From assembly GCA_021229015.1 (NCBI GenBank), contig CM037788.1, positions 56,851,525 through 56,915,524 of the forward strand: a stretch of 64,000 bases of DNA, read 5' to 3'. The notes beneath the pieces were generated by a model, which saw only the letters and a program-made list of their open reading frames with translations, was not told the DNA's origin and ran no database searches. Shown piece by piece: positions 20,256 through 32,372 of the stretch; position 1 is the stretch's first letter; every line of letters begins with the position of its first letter. The DNA is from Solen grandis (taxonomy: Eukaryota; Mollusca; Bivalvia; Adapedonta; Solenidae). Made by a program: the position numbers and the translations under genes.

Positions 20256-21660
20256 TCATGCAAAACCTGATAATATGCCTGCTACAATTTTACGAAATAC
20301 TAAAAAATATGAAATAAGTGAAAACATCAAGAAAGCAATCATTAAATGTTTAAGGGATTGAAAACAAAAATGACAAACATATATTTTATATAAAATGATA
20401 TGCATATGGTGAAAACTAGCGCTCCGATTCGCTGCCCAATGATGTATTTTGAGGTAATGACCAACGGTGGCTGTCGTTAGTACAGCGACATTTTCACGTG
20501 GCCACTCGTGTGGATTTCTGTTTTCTGTTAGCAAATTGACAAAATACTGGATTTTCAATAGTAGTACTGACCATTTATAAACGGATGTTTTCTTATCACC
20601 AGATTTTACCAATTTAGGTTTTCATGTTTCCCGTCTGAAGGAAACTCATTAGTATAAACAGCATTTTGATAAGTCGCTAGGGTTCTAATAAATATATTTA
20701 AAACGTAAAAGACATACCCAAACATCCCATGGCAGACACATTCATAACAATTTCATTTGGGCTGTTGAGGTTAGTCGACTATTATCGACTCACGCTAAGG
20801 CATCAATGCTCACCTGTGTAATCTTTCCAGACTAAATGTCTAACATTTTATAAAAAAAAGTCTAAGTCAAACAGTTGCCATAATTTGTAAATCCAGTCAT
20901 TATCTGTCTAGATAGTCTAATACCACTGAGCATGTTAATGAAGTTAAAAATCAACCGAGTGCTCGGTTAATGAGATATAAGTGTGATAGTTCCTTACATT
21001 AAAAAGTAACCAAAATCTAAAAGTTAAAAAAGGGCCATAAATTAAATAGATTCAGTCAGGCGATATCTACATTGGTAGACTGATGTCCCTGAACTTACTC
21101 CTAAACATTCAAAGTTACACTATGAATGTTTATTGAGATACACGCTTGATCGTAGCTTGCATGCAGAACTTAAGAGCTGCAACGGAAACGTTGACCCCGG
21201 CGCATGTGTGCTTGCATTAGCTCTTATGCTGGAGAATGTGTTGCTTCGGAATTTTTAAGAAACTGCGCAAAATTTTGATATTGCGATCCTAGATATACTG
21301 AGATATTCAGGATTTCGCAGGGCTCTTGAAGTGACGCCATGTTCATTCGGTCAAAGTAACCAGTTGGCATTTTTTTTGTAATAATTGATGCAAATAAGCA
21401 TTTATACTTATATAAAACAACACAAACAGATACACATTTACTTACATTTTACCTTTATTGTTATCATATACCAAATTCAGATTATGTTATTAAAAATCAT
21501 TTCACATAAAGGTTTTAAAATTAAGAATACATGTATATAAAATATGCATAAGTATAAAAACGAATGATGATAAATATACATGTTTTTTTCAGTTGACTAC
21601 TTTTGGTAATTATACTTCGATGTTCTAGCTTAAGTATAAATTTATACATTTTTGTTTTAA
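20256..21660. other. non-coding stretch with repeat-like DNA
   Basis: A 118-codon minus-strand frame (20256-20612) contains ENVAVLTTATVGHYLKIHHW, but I recognise nothing and see no flanking signals. A possible donor ACAG|GTGAGC on the minus strand lies at ~20811-20816. 21000-21230 resembles a dispersed mollusc repeat (AAAAAGGGCCATAAAT, TGAACTTACTCC). TTTATT at ~21452 could be the GPCR's polyadenylation signal. Confidence 0.35.
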
Positions 21661-21688
21661 AAAACAACGATATTATCACCGTTAGTGC

Positions 21689-22654
21689 CTAGGTTTCGTT
21701 TGTGCTCTGGTTGGTCATTCCAGGCAACTCTGTATCTTCATTTCTGACACCACAGAAGTTCCTGATGCAGTTAAACAGTTTGAAAAACTCAGTCCTGTAT
21801 CTTTTGCCATTATAGATATACAAATAAAAGTTCAAAGCTGCATTCATATGCCTCAAATTGTCCATCATCATAGCATAATTTATGTCATTGAAATGAATAA
21901 AAAAAGGAAAAATAAAAATTGGCGACAACGTTATTATAAAAGCTGCATTAATCATGATTAAAGACTTTGTTATCGACTGGCTTTCCGTATTCCCTGAACG
22001 ACTAGACCTTATTCTTCTCATCACAATAATGTTACCAGGAAAAATGATCATACATGGTAATAAGTAGATAAAAATAGCGTCTGTCCATAATTGAATGGTA
22101 ATGAACCAGGAACAAAGCTTGGATAGATTAGAACGTATTAAACTGTCAAAACAAAGGAAAAAAGGCAGACTGAGTGTGAAAGTAACAGGAAACGTACATA
22201 CGATAACGGCAACAGCACGTTTTGAGAAACACATCAATTTGACTTTATGTGGATACACAACGCATATGACTCGCTCAATCGTTATAGCTACCAAAAACCA
22301 AGAGGAGCAATAGGAACTTATACGATAACAAAAATTAACGGGACCAGCATCTATAGTCTTGTACATATTTACTCCCAAAAAATAAAAAAGCTCGACGATC
22401 AATGTCCCGCAGCTTAAAATTGTTAGATCTGATATAGCAAGTGCAGTGAAAAATATCGATGTTGTTGATCTCCTAATACCTTTTCTGTTCATTATAATGA
22501 TTATCAGTATATTTCCAATAAAACCTAATGTAAATATAACTGAAGGTATTACTATCCCGACTACTAGGTGTGGTCTTATACCAATATAATTATTATTATA
22601 ATCCTGGTATATGTCAAATTCTGTGTTGTTTGCGGAGTCTTCAGAATTATTCAT
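21689..22654 (-). CDS. rhodopsin-like (class A) G-protein-coupled receptor, neuropeptide-receptor type
   Basis: An intact single-exon 321-residue seven-transmembrane receptor. The N-terminus is short, Asn-rich and unsignalled (MNNSEDSANNTEFDIYQDYN), with NNS and NNT glycosylation-type sites. TM1 (about 30-55) carries FIGNILIIIIM with the conserved GN; TM2 has LAISDLT (conserved Asp). TM3 has the disulphide cysteine in NFCYRISSY and ends ITIERVICVVYPH, so the usual DRY is ERV. TM4 (RAVAVIVCTFPVTF) lacks the common tryptophan. A partner cysteine sits in loop 2 (KLCSW). TM6 is IMINAAFIITLSPIFIF, and TM7 ends in LNFYLYIYNGKRYR in place of NPxxY. These features fit the large lophotrochozoan families of FMRFamide/TRH-receptor-like orphan receptors; ligand unknown. 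It would act at the plasma membrane. Its 5' end lies 80 bp from an assembly gap. Confidence 0.9.
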   Translation of the reverse strand: MNNSEDSANNTEFDIYQDYNNNYIGIRPHLVVGIVIPSVIFTLGFIGNILIIIIMNRKGIRRSTTSIFFTALAISDLTILSCGTLIVELFYFLGVNMYKTIDAGPVNFCYRISSYCSSWFLVAITIERVICVVYPHKVKLMCFSKRAVAVIVCTFPVTFTLSLPFFLCFDSLIRSNLSKLCSWFITIQLWTDAIFIYLLPCMIIFPGNIIVMRRIRSSRSGNTESQSITKSLIMINAAFIITLSPIFIFPFFIHFNDINYAMMMDNLRHMNAALNFYLYIYNGKRYRTEFFKLFNCIRNFCGVRNEDTELPGMTNQSTNET

Positions 22655-22733
22655 TATTTCAATATAATCCTGGTTATGTCAAATTTTGGTTCCTTCCGGA
22701 AAATGTAATTATTATTCTTATTCTATAATTCTT

Positions 22734-22833
22734 NNNNNNNNNNNNNNNNNNNNNNNNNNNNNNNNNNNNNNNNNNNNNNNNNNNNNNNNNNNNNNNNNNN
22801 NNNNNNNNNNNNNNNNNNNNNNNNNNNNNNNNN
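22734..22833. other. assembly gap (100 N)
   Basis: Exactly 100 undetermined bases, the usual placeholder for a scaffold join of unknown length. Anything just upstream of the GPCR, including its promoter, may be missing or misjoined. Confidence 0.99.
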
Positions 22834-23258
22834 ACATAGAAACATATGAACCAGTTTGGGATCCTGTGAATATTTAAAGAAACATCTTTTTTTTCAGTAT
22901 GTTTTGTCCTGTTGTATTATAGATTGTATAAAAACATTATCTATCAATACTTAATTGATTTGATATATTTATTACACATATATAAATCACTTTGAAACAT
23001 TATATTCTCACATATAAAGGTGTTAGCGTGAGATACTTGTGTACTTAATGCGATTAGCTTTGAACTGTTTGTAAGCTAAGGTTAATCAGGTTACTTTTTT
23101 TTTCTACTAATGTGTTTATGTTTTGTTTATAAGTTCTCTCTACTTATTTTTTACAAGTAAAACCTACAGACATGTATTTTCTTATAAATCCTAAATGTAG
23201 TTGTTCCATGTCTCTATTAACACAGGTAATGAAATGATTATCATATGTTACTATTCTT

Positions 23259-26200
23259 ATGGATAAATTAAAGATAGCATCCTACAATTGCCGTGGATTG
23301 AATAATTATAAAAAACGACAAGATGTTTTTAGAATGTTCAAAGAGAAAAAAACTGATATTTTATGTCTACAGGAAACACATTTTGTTAAAAAGAAGAAAA
23401 AAATATATATTCTGAATGGGATGGGGATTGTTATTTTAGCCATGGAAAATCAAATGCAAAAGGTGTGGCAATTTTATTCAGAAAACAATTAGACATAAAA
23501 ATCACAAATACATTAAAAGATGATAATGGAAATTTTATTATGATAGAATTATTATTTTGTGATACAAAATTTATTTTAATAAATATTTATGCTCCAAATA
23601 AAGATGATCCAAGTTTTTTATAATAGAATATTAAGAAATATTGATACTTTTGATGATAACAGTAGTTTTATTATATGTGGTGATTTTAATCTTGTGATTA
23701 ATCCATTAATAGATTACGATAACTATAAGTCAACAAATCATAACATAAAGTCCAGAAATATTGTGTTATCAATGATGAATGATAGAAATTTGATAGATGC
23801 ATTTAGAGAAATACACGGAGATACAAAAAAATATACTTGGAGAAGGTTTTCACCATTTCAGCAGGGACGATTAGATTTCTTCTTAATAACTGATAATTTA
23901 AAAGATTACTTAAAAAACTGTGATATTGATATTAGTTATAAGTCTGATCACTCTATGGTGTTTTTGGATATGTCATTTTCGACTTTTAAACATGGGAAGG
24001 GGTTATGGAAATTCAACAACACACTATTAAATGATATTGATTATATAAACTGTATTAATAAAAAAATTGATGATATTATATTACAATATTGTGTACCTAT
24101 ATATTCATTAGAACATGTACTCAATATAGACAGATCCAATGTACATTTATTATTGATGATCAATTATTCCTAGAAACACTGTTAATGGAAATTAGAGGCA
24201 AAACTATTGCTTATTCAAGTTATAAAGTAAAGGAAAAAAATAAATATTCAGTAAAATTAGAAGCAGAGATTTTAGAATTAGAATCTAACTTGACAAATGA
24301 AAATAAAGAAAGGTTAATATTTTTACAAAATGAGTTAACAGAGTTAAGAAATAATAAAATAAGGGTTCTTTTATAAGATCTAGATCAAATTGGATAGAAA
24401 ATGGGGAAAAAGTTACTAAATATTTCTGTAACTTAAAAAACAACATATTTCTAGCAAGTCTATTCCTTATATTGAAAAAGAAGATGGTAAAAAAATTTAT
24501 AACCAGAATGACATATTAGAAGAAACGTCAGTTTTTTACAAATCATTATTTAGTAAAAGAAACATAACTCAAGATTTTGATCTTGAAAGGGAGTTAAATC
24601 ATTGTATTGTCAACAAATTAAAACTTGATCAAGTTAATAATCTAGAAGGATTGTTAAGTTATACAGAAGTAACTAATACTTTAAAAAACATGAAGAATGA
24701 CAAAAGTCCTGGCTGTGATGGTTTTACTAGTAATTTTTATAAAGTTTTTTGGAATAAAATAGGAAAATTTGTGTTAGAGCATTAAACCATGCTTTTGTTT
24801 CAAACTCTTTTTCTAGGAATATAAAATTGGGTTCTATTACATGTATACCAAAAGAAAATAAACCAAAACAGTTTCTAAAAAACTGGCGACCTATTACCTT
24901 GTTAAACGTGTTGTACAAATTAGCTTCAGGTAGTATAGCAAATAGATTGAAAAAAGTTTTAAATTCCTTGATATCAAATGATCAAACAGGTTTTATAAAA
25001 GATAGATTTATAGGAGAAAATACAAGACTAGTTTATGATATAATGAAATACTGTGAAGACCATAACATGCCTGGATTAGTCATGCTATTAGATTTTGAAA
25101 AAGCATTTGATTCTTTATCATTTAATTTCATTGAGAAAACCCTATCTTTTTTCAAGTGAAATGTTTAGAAAATGGGTACATTTGTTTTCATATGATACCG
25201 AAGTATGTGTACAACTAAATGGTTTTTTATCAGATTTTTTACTATAGAGAGAGGCTGTAGACAAGGGACCCTATTCGGCATATATTCTTATACTGTGTGC
25301 AGAGATTTTATCAATCAAAATAAAAAACTCAAATGGTATTAGAGGGATAAAAATCAAAGGGGAAGAATATATTATGTCACAATTTGCTGACGATACATCA
25401 TTATTTCTAGACGGTTCAGACGAATCCTTGAATACAGTTTTAGATGTTTTAAGATATTTTTCAATTATATCTGGATTAAATGTCAATTTTGATAAAACAA
25501 AAGTCATTTGGATAGGTTCTTTAAAGTATAGTACGAGATCTATTAAAACAAGATGGAAACTTTCATGGGGGAAACTCAATTTAAATTACTAGGGATATAT
25601 TTTGATGTGGATCTAAACAAAATACAGCAATTAAATTATCAAAGGCAGGAAGAAAAAATGAAGAAAATTATTTCTTATTGGAAAAGAAGGAAACTTACAC
25701 CGCTAGGAAGAATTACTGTTGTAAAATCTTTACTTGTGCCACTACTTACAAATCTTTTCATTAGTTTACCCTCTCCAACAAAAACATTTATGAAATATCT
25801 CAGTGATATGTTAAACAAATTTGTATGGGATGGTAAAACAAAAATAAAGAATTCAGTTTTTATTAAAGATTATAATGAAGGTGGTTTGAGAATGATTGAT
25901 ATAGAGAAATATAAATTAAAAATGTAATAGTAATATAAACTTGTAGAATGTTTGTTTGATGTGAGTAAAATATTTAACACTGGAAACATTTTTGTGTTCA
26001 TGTTATAAAATCTATCAAAAATAAATTTTGGATTGATGTCCTCAAATCATATATATTGTATATTGATAAGTTCAAAATCGAAAATTTTGATCAATTGTAA
26101 AAGGCATATTTTATAAGAAAGTATTATGATAAACAAATTAAAATAATGGTGATTTTGAAGATGTAACACATATAGAAAATATAATTGGCAAAAAAATAAA

Positions 26201-27170
26201 TTACTTGAAATATTTTGGTCTTATAAATGTTGTGAAAAAATTTGTAACTAAGTTTAAATTAATTAAAAAAAGTAACATACATTTAACCTGTCATAATCCT
26301 TGTCTAAATTGTTATATGCATCCAATACTAACTAGAGCGGATGAAAATAAGTATATATATAATATTTTAATAAAAAACAATGAAATTCCCACAAGCAAAG
26401 AAAAAAAGACATACAAAAATAACAGCTGTGAAATTTAATAAAAAACAATGAAATTCCCACAAGCAAAGAAAAATGGATATCTATATATAACAGCTGTGAA
26501 ATTAATTGGAATATTACATACAGAAACGTTTACAAATGTACGAAAGATACTTATTTACAATGGCTACAAACGAGAATAGTTCACAGAATTTTTCCAACTA
26601 ATTCACTGCTTTTTAAAATGAACATTGTTAATAGTAATTTATGTACATTTTGTAAAGTTTGCGAGGAAACTATAATTCATCTTTTTAAAAGAAAAAAGGT
26701 TTAGTGATTTAAATTTGATACTATAAGTTTAAAATGAAAAAATATATTTTTTGGTGCAAGAAGAAAGAAATAATTCCTTCCATTTTAGGTTTTAAAAAGA
26801 ACTTAAGATTGTCTTGGGATATTTTTAAATTAACAGAAGTAAATAAAAAAGAAAGTGACAAATGGGCAATTGTTAGGTATTGTGTGCAGGAAGATTAACC
26901 TACATTTATAAATTAATAGAACACTCAGGGGATTGTCTGTAGATATTTCTTTTTTTTTCTTTTTCCTATTCTTCAAGAATATTTTTTAACCTTTACTGAC
27001 CCTAAACTTAATCTGTATAAAGAAAATTGTATTTCTAGTGGTTTTTATATGATGAAAATTATATGATTATATGTTAAATTTATATATGTAGATATATGCA
27101 GTTTGATATTGTAAGGTGGTGAGTAGGATGGTTCCCCGACCTACTTCCATCAGAAGACGGGGATAATAAA

Positions 27171-27206
<36 letters not shown>
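23259..27206 (+). mobile_element. decayed L1/Tx1-like LINE, ORF2 region with poly(A) tail
   Basis: Starts at an AP-endonuclease N-terminus (KIASYNCRGLN, LQETHF), continues through YAPNKDD, CGDFNLV, GRLDFFLI and the catalytic YKSDHSM (to ~23960), then a lysine/glutamate-rich linker. The reverse transcriptase (about 24690-25620) shows KNWRPITLLNV, DQTGFIKDRFIGEN, LLDFEKAFDS and QFADDTSLF, then SGLNVNFDKTK and FKLLGIYF. A C-terminal region runs to ~26900. At least six frame changes, several at A or T runs (for example ~23398 and ~23612), make it inactive. The 3' end has AATAAA at ~27166 and a ~29-A tail (27178-27206). No ORF1 is visible upstream, so the copy is 5'-truncated or its ORF1 lies in the gap region. 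Family by motif similarity. Confidence 0.9.
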
Positions 27207-27207
<1 letters not shown>

Positions 27208-27419
27208 ATTTTGAAAGTTTTAGATGCGCAAAAAAGTATATTTACAGTATAGGTAGAAACCTCTTTACATTTGGCAGCGTATGGTCGGCAATGTCTCCTC
27301 CATGGTGTAGATTCCCTCAGTACAGATGATTCTTAGTACCTTAATTTACTAATTTATTTTTCGTCGACTGGGAAACAAATCATTCAAACTTATTCCAATT
27401 AATCCCTACTGATACTGTA

Positions 27420-27545
27420 TTGGACCAGTACTTGGCGCTTGGAATGTCGTTCAAAACCATTGTCCCAACGGGGTTCAAACCAACAACCTTCGGATCCACT
27501 GTCTGGAAAGTTTCCACTGGATCACAGCGCTTTTATATACAACTA
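27420..27545 (-). repeat. tRNA-like SINE head
   Basis: Read on the minus strand, TGATCCAGTGGAAAC (A-box-like) and GGTTTGAACCCCG (B-box-like) have tRNA spacing. An intact acceptor stem is missing, so a SINE is preferred to a true tRNA gene. Confidence 0.5.
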
Positions 27546-28616
27546 ACACATAAAGGTTATAAATATCGGAATTGTCTGAGTAAATTTTCTCGAATAATTC
27601 GTACAAAATTTAAATTCATCTATTAAACAAATTCACTGTACGAAATTTGAATTTAGCGATAAGTCACGTCGCTTTAATGGCAGAATAGTAATTATCTAGG
27701 CCATCATTATTTATAAGGTGAATATATACCGAGTGATTCATCTGGCATTTCTGGTAAATTTAGGGGATATTTCTATCCATTATTCAAGATCATGTGCTTT
27801 GATTAACTTTGCTATTGCACGTTGCTATAGTAACGAGAAGCCGGAATATCTTCGTCTACAGTATATTGGCATCTTAACAAATACTTTTGGATATTCACAG
27901 TGTTCATTGTGTATTTTTAATAGAAATGATTTACATAAAATTTGAAATGCAACATTTTGACCCACTCAAATATTGATACAAAATGATGATGATTTTCTTC
28001 CTCACTCGACGAATTAAAAATGATATTCCATTAAAACCAACAATTATCTTCTATATAATTTCTTATATCATGATTTCGTAAGGCGTGTATTGTCTGGGAC
28101 AGCTGTAAAGTAAACAGAAAAAGATATCTAGCCCGCACAAAACGCACGGGAAAACTCGGTGCGTGTGCAAACGAAGGACACCCGTATCAAATGCATTTGT
28201 AAGGATCAATGTTCCATTTTATAACGCAGACAAGTGTTTAGTTTTATCGTTAAAATCTTAAAATAATAAAATAATTTATTAATTATTAATATATTATTTT
28301 TTTTTGAATAAATCAGTCACAAATGAATAATTTATTGTATCGTAATTAATCATTATAATTTAATTTGATTGGTTCATAATGCTATGCTTTAATAACGTGA
28401 CAACTGCCTGGATAAGGGGCTGATAGATAAGACATTATAGCAGCACTAAAAAGCCATGAAAATACTGCTCGACATCTTAAAATCGAATATCCATGTCTCA
28501 GACAAGTGTATCATGGGATCATTGTTTTGCCATTAGCAGTTGCAAAAGACCATGGATAAACTCACGAGTGACGAAAAAATGCCGGTGTTACAGAAACATA
28601 TATATGTAAGAATTTA
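27546..28616. other. AT-rich non-coding stretch
   Basis: No supported gene. A very AT-rich run (28258-28380) has AATTATTAAT-type inverted words. Confidence 0.45.
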
Positions 28617-28718
28617 ACATTACACATATGCATAAGCCTCAAACATCACACATATGCATAGGACTATGCATAAGACTTAAACATCACATATATGCATTAG
28701 ACTTAAACATCACACATG
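28617..28718. repeat. ~25-30 bp degenerate tandem repeat
   Basis: About four units of CATCACACATATGCATA-AG-CTTAAA, each containing the palindrome ATATGCAT or close variants. Confidence 0.75.
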
Positions 28719-29109
28719 CACACTGAAAATATGCGTTATTTTTGCATTATTATTAATGATTGTAAAATGTGTGAGATGACAAGAGAGTGTCAATTTCTAT
28801 CGGCTCTTTGAAAACAACTCAAACATATGTCTTTTGAGATACCAAATGATATCCTAGCTAACCAATTGTCAATATACCTTCAAAAATTTACTCCAGTCGT
28901 GATACGAAAATACTTTGCATAGGAATAAAGATGGATTTTTCTTTCATGTCTGAATTGATGCATGTATTTGTTAAACATGAGTTGCTGAATCAATCTGTAT
29001 TTCAAGTTTCAAAATGGAAAATGAGTCAGCCAATTTAACCATAGGCTTATTAACAAAGCCAGAAAAAAGAGCAGCAGACCTATATGTATCGTAAGTATGA
29101 GAATAGCTG

Positions 29110-29325
29110 ATGATTCTATTGACCATTTCAGCAGAGGATCGGCAATACCCGGTATATTTCGCTGATTTGAATTGACCAATCAATGACTGGGGCAGAATCT
29201 CAAATGTATGTTTATTTCTCATTGAACAATATTTGGAATTATACACCAGCATGTAGATAAGGTATTCGAAAATTTTTCGTTGATTGACACAGGTTTACGT
29301 CTCCTTTCGGAGTAAAATGGTTTAG
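29110..29325 (-). repeat. dispersed repeat, copy in reverse orientation
   Basis: The reverse complement matches 37665-37845: CCATTTTACTCCGAAA-GAGACGTAAA, TTGTTCAAT-GAAATAAACATAC, TTTGAGAT-T-CCCC, TCA-TGATTGG-CAATT and TATTGCCGATCC line up in order. No coding is evident. It is probably an uncharacterised transposon fragment. Confidence 0.65.
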
Positions 29326-29555
29326 TAAATATACGTATGTAAAATGTCGAAAACATAACTATGAACTTATTTGTCTGTAAAATTTGGACGAACTATCCAG
29401 AATCACATTGTAGAAGACCACTTACTGGACGAAAGAGATGAAGTCTTGTTAGATAGATGGGCTGCTGTAGAAAAAATAACTCAGTTTCAAAAGAAAGTGT
29501 GCACTTTTTTCGGCGTAGCTGTATAATTTCGATTTCAACTCGCATCTTAAACCAA

Positions 29556-29643
29556 TCAAATGTACGCTAACAGCGGTAAATAATTCTAAGCTGAATAAAA
29601 GGACTCCTGTTATTGGTTAACGCATCGTTATGGACTATAAAAT
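29556..29643 (+). promoter_or_regulatory. candidate RNA polymerase II promoter (CCAAT, inverted CCAAT, TATA)
   Basis: AACCAATCAA at ~29555, ATTGG at ~29612-29616 and TATAAAAT at 29636-29643 are followed ~30 bp later by an initiator-like TCATTCAG (~29674-29681). A good start codon follows at 29716. Spacing is right for a TATA-dependent, inducible or secretory-gene promoter. Inference from motifs only. Confidence 0.4.
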
Positions 29644-29715
29644 TACTGTAAATAAGGGGTGCAGCTTGTATATATCATTCAGCTTGGTGTTATTACTTTT
29701 CTTTTTGATGTAAAC

Positions 29716-29730
29716 ATGAAAGTGATTTCA
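29716..29730 (+). CDS. possible first coding exon (5 codons) of a secreted protein
   Basis: AAACATG opens MKVIS, followed directly by a consensus donor GTAAGT (29731-29736). Tiny first exons cut within a signal peptide are common for small secreted proteins. No in-phase downstream exon continuing a hydrophobic core could be found up to ~32 kb, so the gene is unproven. Confidence 0.3.
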
Positions 29731-29736
29731 GTAAGT

Positions 29737-32372
29737 TAAATACAATCCTTTTCCATCAATTGAGGAATGCTACTTTGTGAAAATGATTTAAAACAACAAA
29801 AAAGAATCCACCGTGTTATGACATGAAACCCCTTAATTACTATGTATATTGAATTCTTCCAGCCTGCCGAGATGCTCTCATTGAAAATTAATTCGCCAAA
29901 ACCAAAACAACTAATAACGCTTTTATATCATAATTGTCATATGCAATAATGATATGAACAAATATCAAACAAGCCTATTTACAGATATAATTTTTTGTAT
30001 TACCGTCTATAAATAAGTATATTTCATAGAAAAAATACTGAACTATTTCTAGAGCGTACTAAATTTGTTGTGCGTCGGTCTTTCGCGCGCTTTTCCTCGG
30101 AATGTTCTAGAAGTCCTTTATCAATGAATCTATGCTTTAAGGTGCTGATCATTAATGTATATGCCTGTATCAACTATTTTGATACAGTTTACAACTGATA
30201 AAATCAGACCTGAACAAGCTTTTGTCAGTAAGAAATAAAATAAAGGTGAAGAAAAAATTGTATGTCCTAACTACAACGAGCAGATAACTGCTCATTACAT
30301 GATCAGCCTGGAACTAAATTAGGTTTTATGCAGCGGATTATCATAGATTTTTTATAGTTCATAGTAATTTATAATTACAATTTTTAATATACTACGTGTC
30401 TTTTGTATAATAGTCTAGTCATTCTTTACTGTACATTTTGTTTTGAATATATATAGACATTATTTTAAAATTGTACTTTTTTTTTTTTTGCTACATTCCT
30501 GTTGTTGTACACATCTCGTGGACTATTTTCTTATTTGCAAAATAAACCTTGTTAAAAACATTGCCATTCATCATTGTTCACTACCAAAATTAGACATGTT
30601 TTTTACAATTATTTACAACAATGCTTTTATAACTTATCATAACATTAGAGTCTTTGAAATGTGTTTTGCATATATTTCCATTTATAAGTTTCTTAATTAA
30701 AGTATATTTATGCATGAATGAAAATCTCGTTTTTCTTTCATCCTACGCCGAATATCTTTTTTAAAGATGTTTCTTGTTTAATTTTAAATATTTCAATATT
30801 TAGCAAACTTATCACTTTTAATTTTCACACACCATATTTCGTTTGTATTTGTCATCGATCTAGCCCATGGCATGATCTAGACGGCATTGCGACGGACACG
30901 TCATGTCCACAAATTCGATACTTATGCTACGGATCGATCGGTCTTACATAAAATATATTACGACATTCTTAGCTAGAAGCGATTATCGTGAGGAGAGCAT
31001 CGAACTACCTTACAGCAGCTCGCTCACAGATAGTCATTAATTAAAAATTTAATTTTAACGATAAGTCTATCAATACTCATCTACAGACGCATGGTCAACC
31101 AATGCAACCATCTATGATTGTAAAAAAAAAAAATCGAATTCGCTACCCGGAACTGGTGGAGGCGCCTTGTTGCGAACATGTCACATGGTACCACAAGCAC
31201 CTGCTTCGGGGATACCGTATTTTTTATTTAACCGCTTTCGCCGAAGTGGCATTGACGAAAACAGCGTTTCCCCGTGCAAATAGACCTGCACATGCCGTGT
31301 TCGTTTGTTAAGAAAAAAATATTTCAACAATATAATGAAGGAGAGTGAAAAAAAAAAGAAAAAAAAAGAAAACACTTGTTTTTCATTTTGGTGAATGCGC
31401 TGTTTAAACATCGATGTGAGAGACAGATGGTCATTCGGTATTCTTGTTTACAGTAGTACGTAGGGCTAGGCGGAGAAAAACAGAAACCGACTCTTTAACA
31501 AAGCATAGATACGAGAAAACTCATGGTGCATAGAAGGAGCCCGATTCTCGGATTTGGAAAATAATATGTTTAGGTAGTTTGCGGCGGATTCAATAGCAAG
31601 TTACTGTTGATTGCATAACCTGGATTGCGCTTTAAAGTATTATCAAAGATGGCTTATCGTCCCTTGTGGCAACAGAGGGGTTTCAGATTTTTTTTCTCCA
31701 TGTTTGATTACAGTAATGTTTCTGCAAGTGGTATGTTCTCCAGTTTATGTCTGTGCTGTGATTTTTATTGTTACAGCAATCTGTCTATATCAAGATGGTC
31801 GTCTCCATGTAGCGAATAAATATCGCGGACCCGTGGTAATATCTCATCTTAAGTCAATATTCTAAGAGTGTATAGCTACGATAAATCATTTGCTCAGACT
31901 TCTTATAAAATTAAGGAGTTCTCTAGTATCTATTCAAATTAGTTTCCAAGGTAAATCCGTTTTTTTACTTGATTTAATGTTTTAATCTCGGACTGAAAAT
32001 GTATATCAGTCTGACTTGAAAAAAATCTTGATGATATGACTTTTTTTTCGGGCCTTGGATGATTTTTTTTTTAATGTCTCTTTTCAAACCCCTTGAGGCT
32101 TGTCTTTCTCCGGTAATAAGCTGGATATCTCTATATAACTGAAACATAGTCCCAGCGACGTTAAATTCTAGCACATTCGCAAGGAATTCTACAGAAACAT
32201 CATTCCCTTGCACTTGTATCAGAAAATTACTTATTTTTCATTCATATTTACACAATTTAACAAACATGTACATTGCAGTATGAATAAGGGTGCCGTTATC
32301 CAATTGTAACAGCAAGCTGTATCATTTTTTTTGTCAGCCGTAATGTTTCTGCACATAACACTAGGATTTTAA
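29737..32372. other. non-coding stretch with unexplained G+C-richer patch
   Basis: Mostly AT-rich with poly-T near 30480. 31100-31320 is less AT-rich and has opposing open frames (plus 31102-31311; minus 31181-31411) with no recognised domain. 31611-31865 encodes a hydrophobic run (VCAVIFIVTAICLY) that may be chance. 32090-32170 resembles the SINE-tail word ACTGAAA-ATA...GACGTTAAA. Confidence 0.35.

Noticed and set aside
27420..27545. Possible genuine tRNA gene
   Set aside because: A and B boxes are present but a paired acceptor stem and anticodon loop are not evident. The same applies to heads at 1071, 5090, 19413, 34569, 35459, 38943 and 57391, which fit SINEs better.
28611..28720. CRISPR-like direct repeats
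   Set aside because: Units are adjacent without unique spacers, and the genome is clearly eukaryotic. It is a minisatellite.
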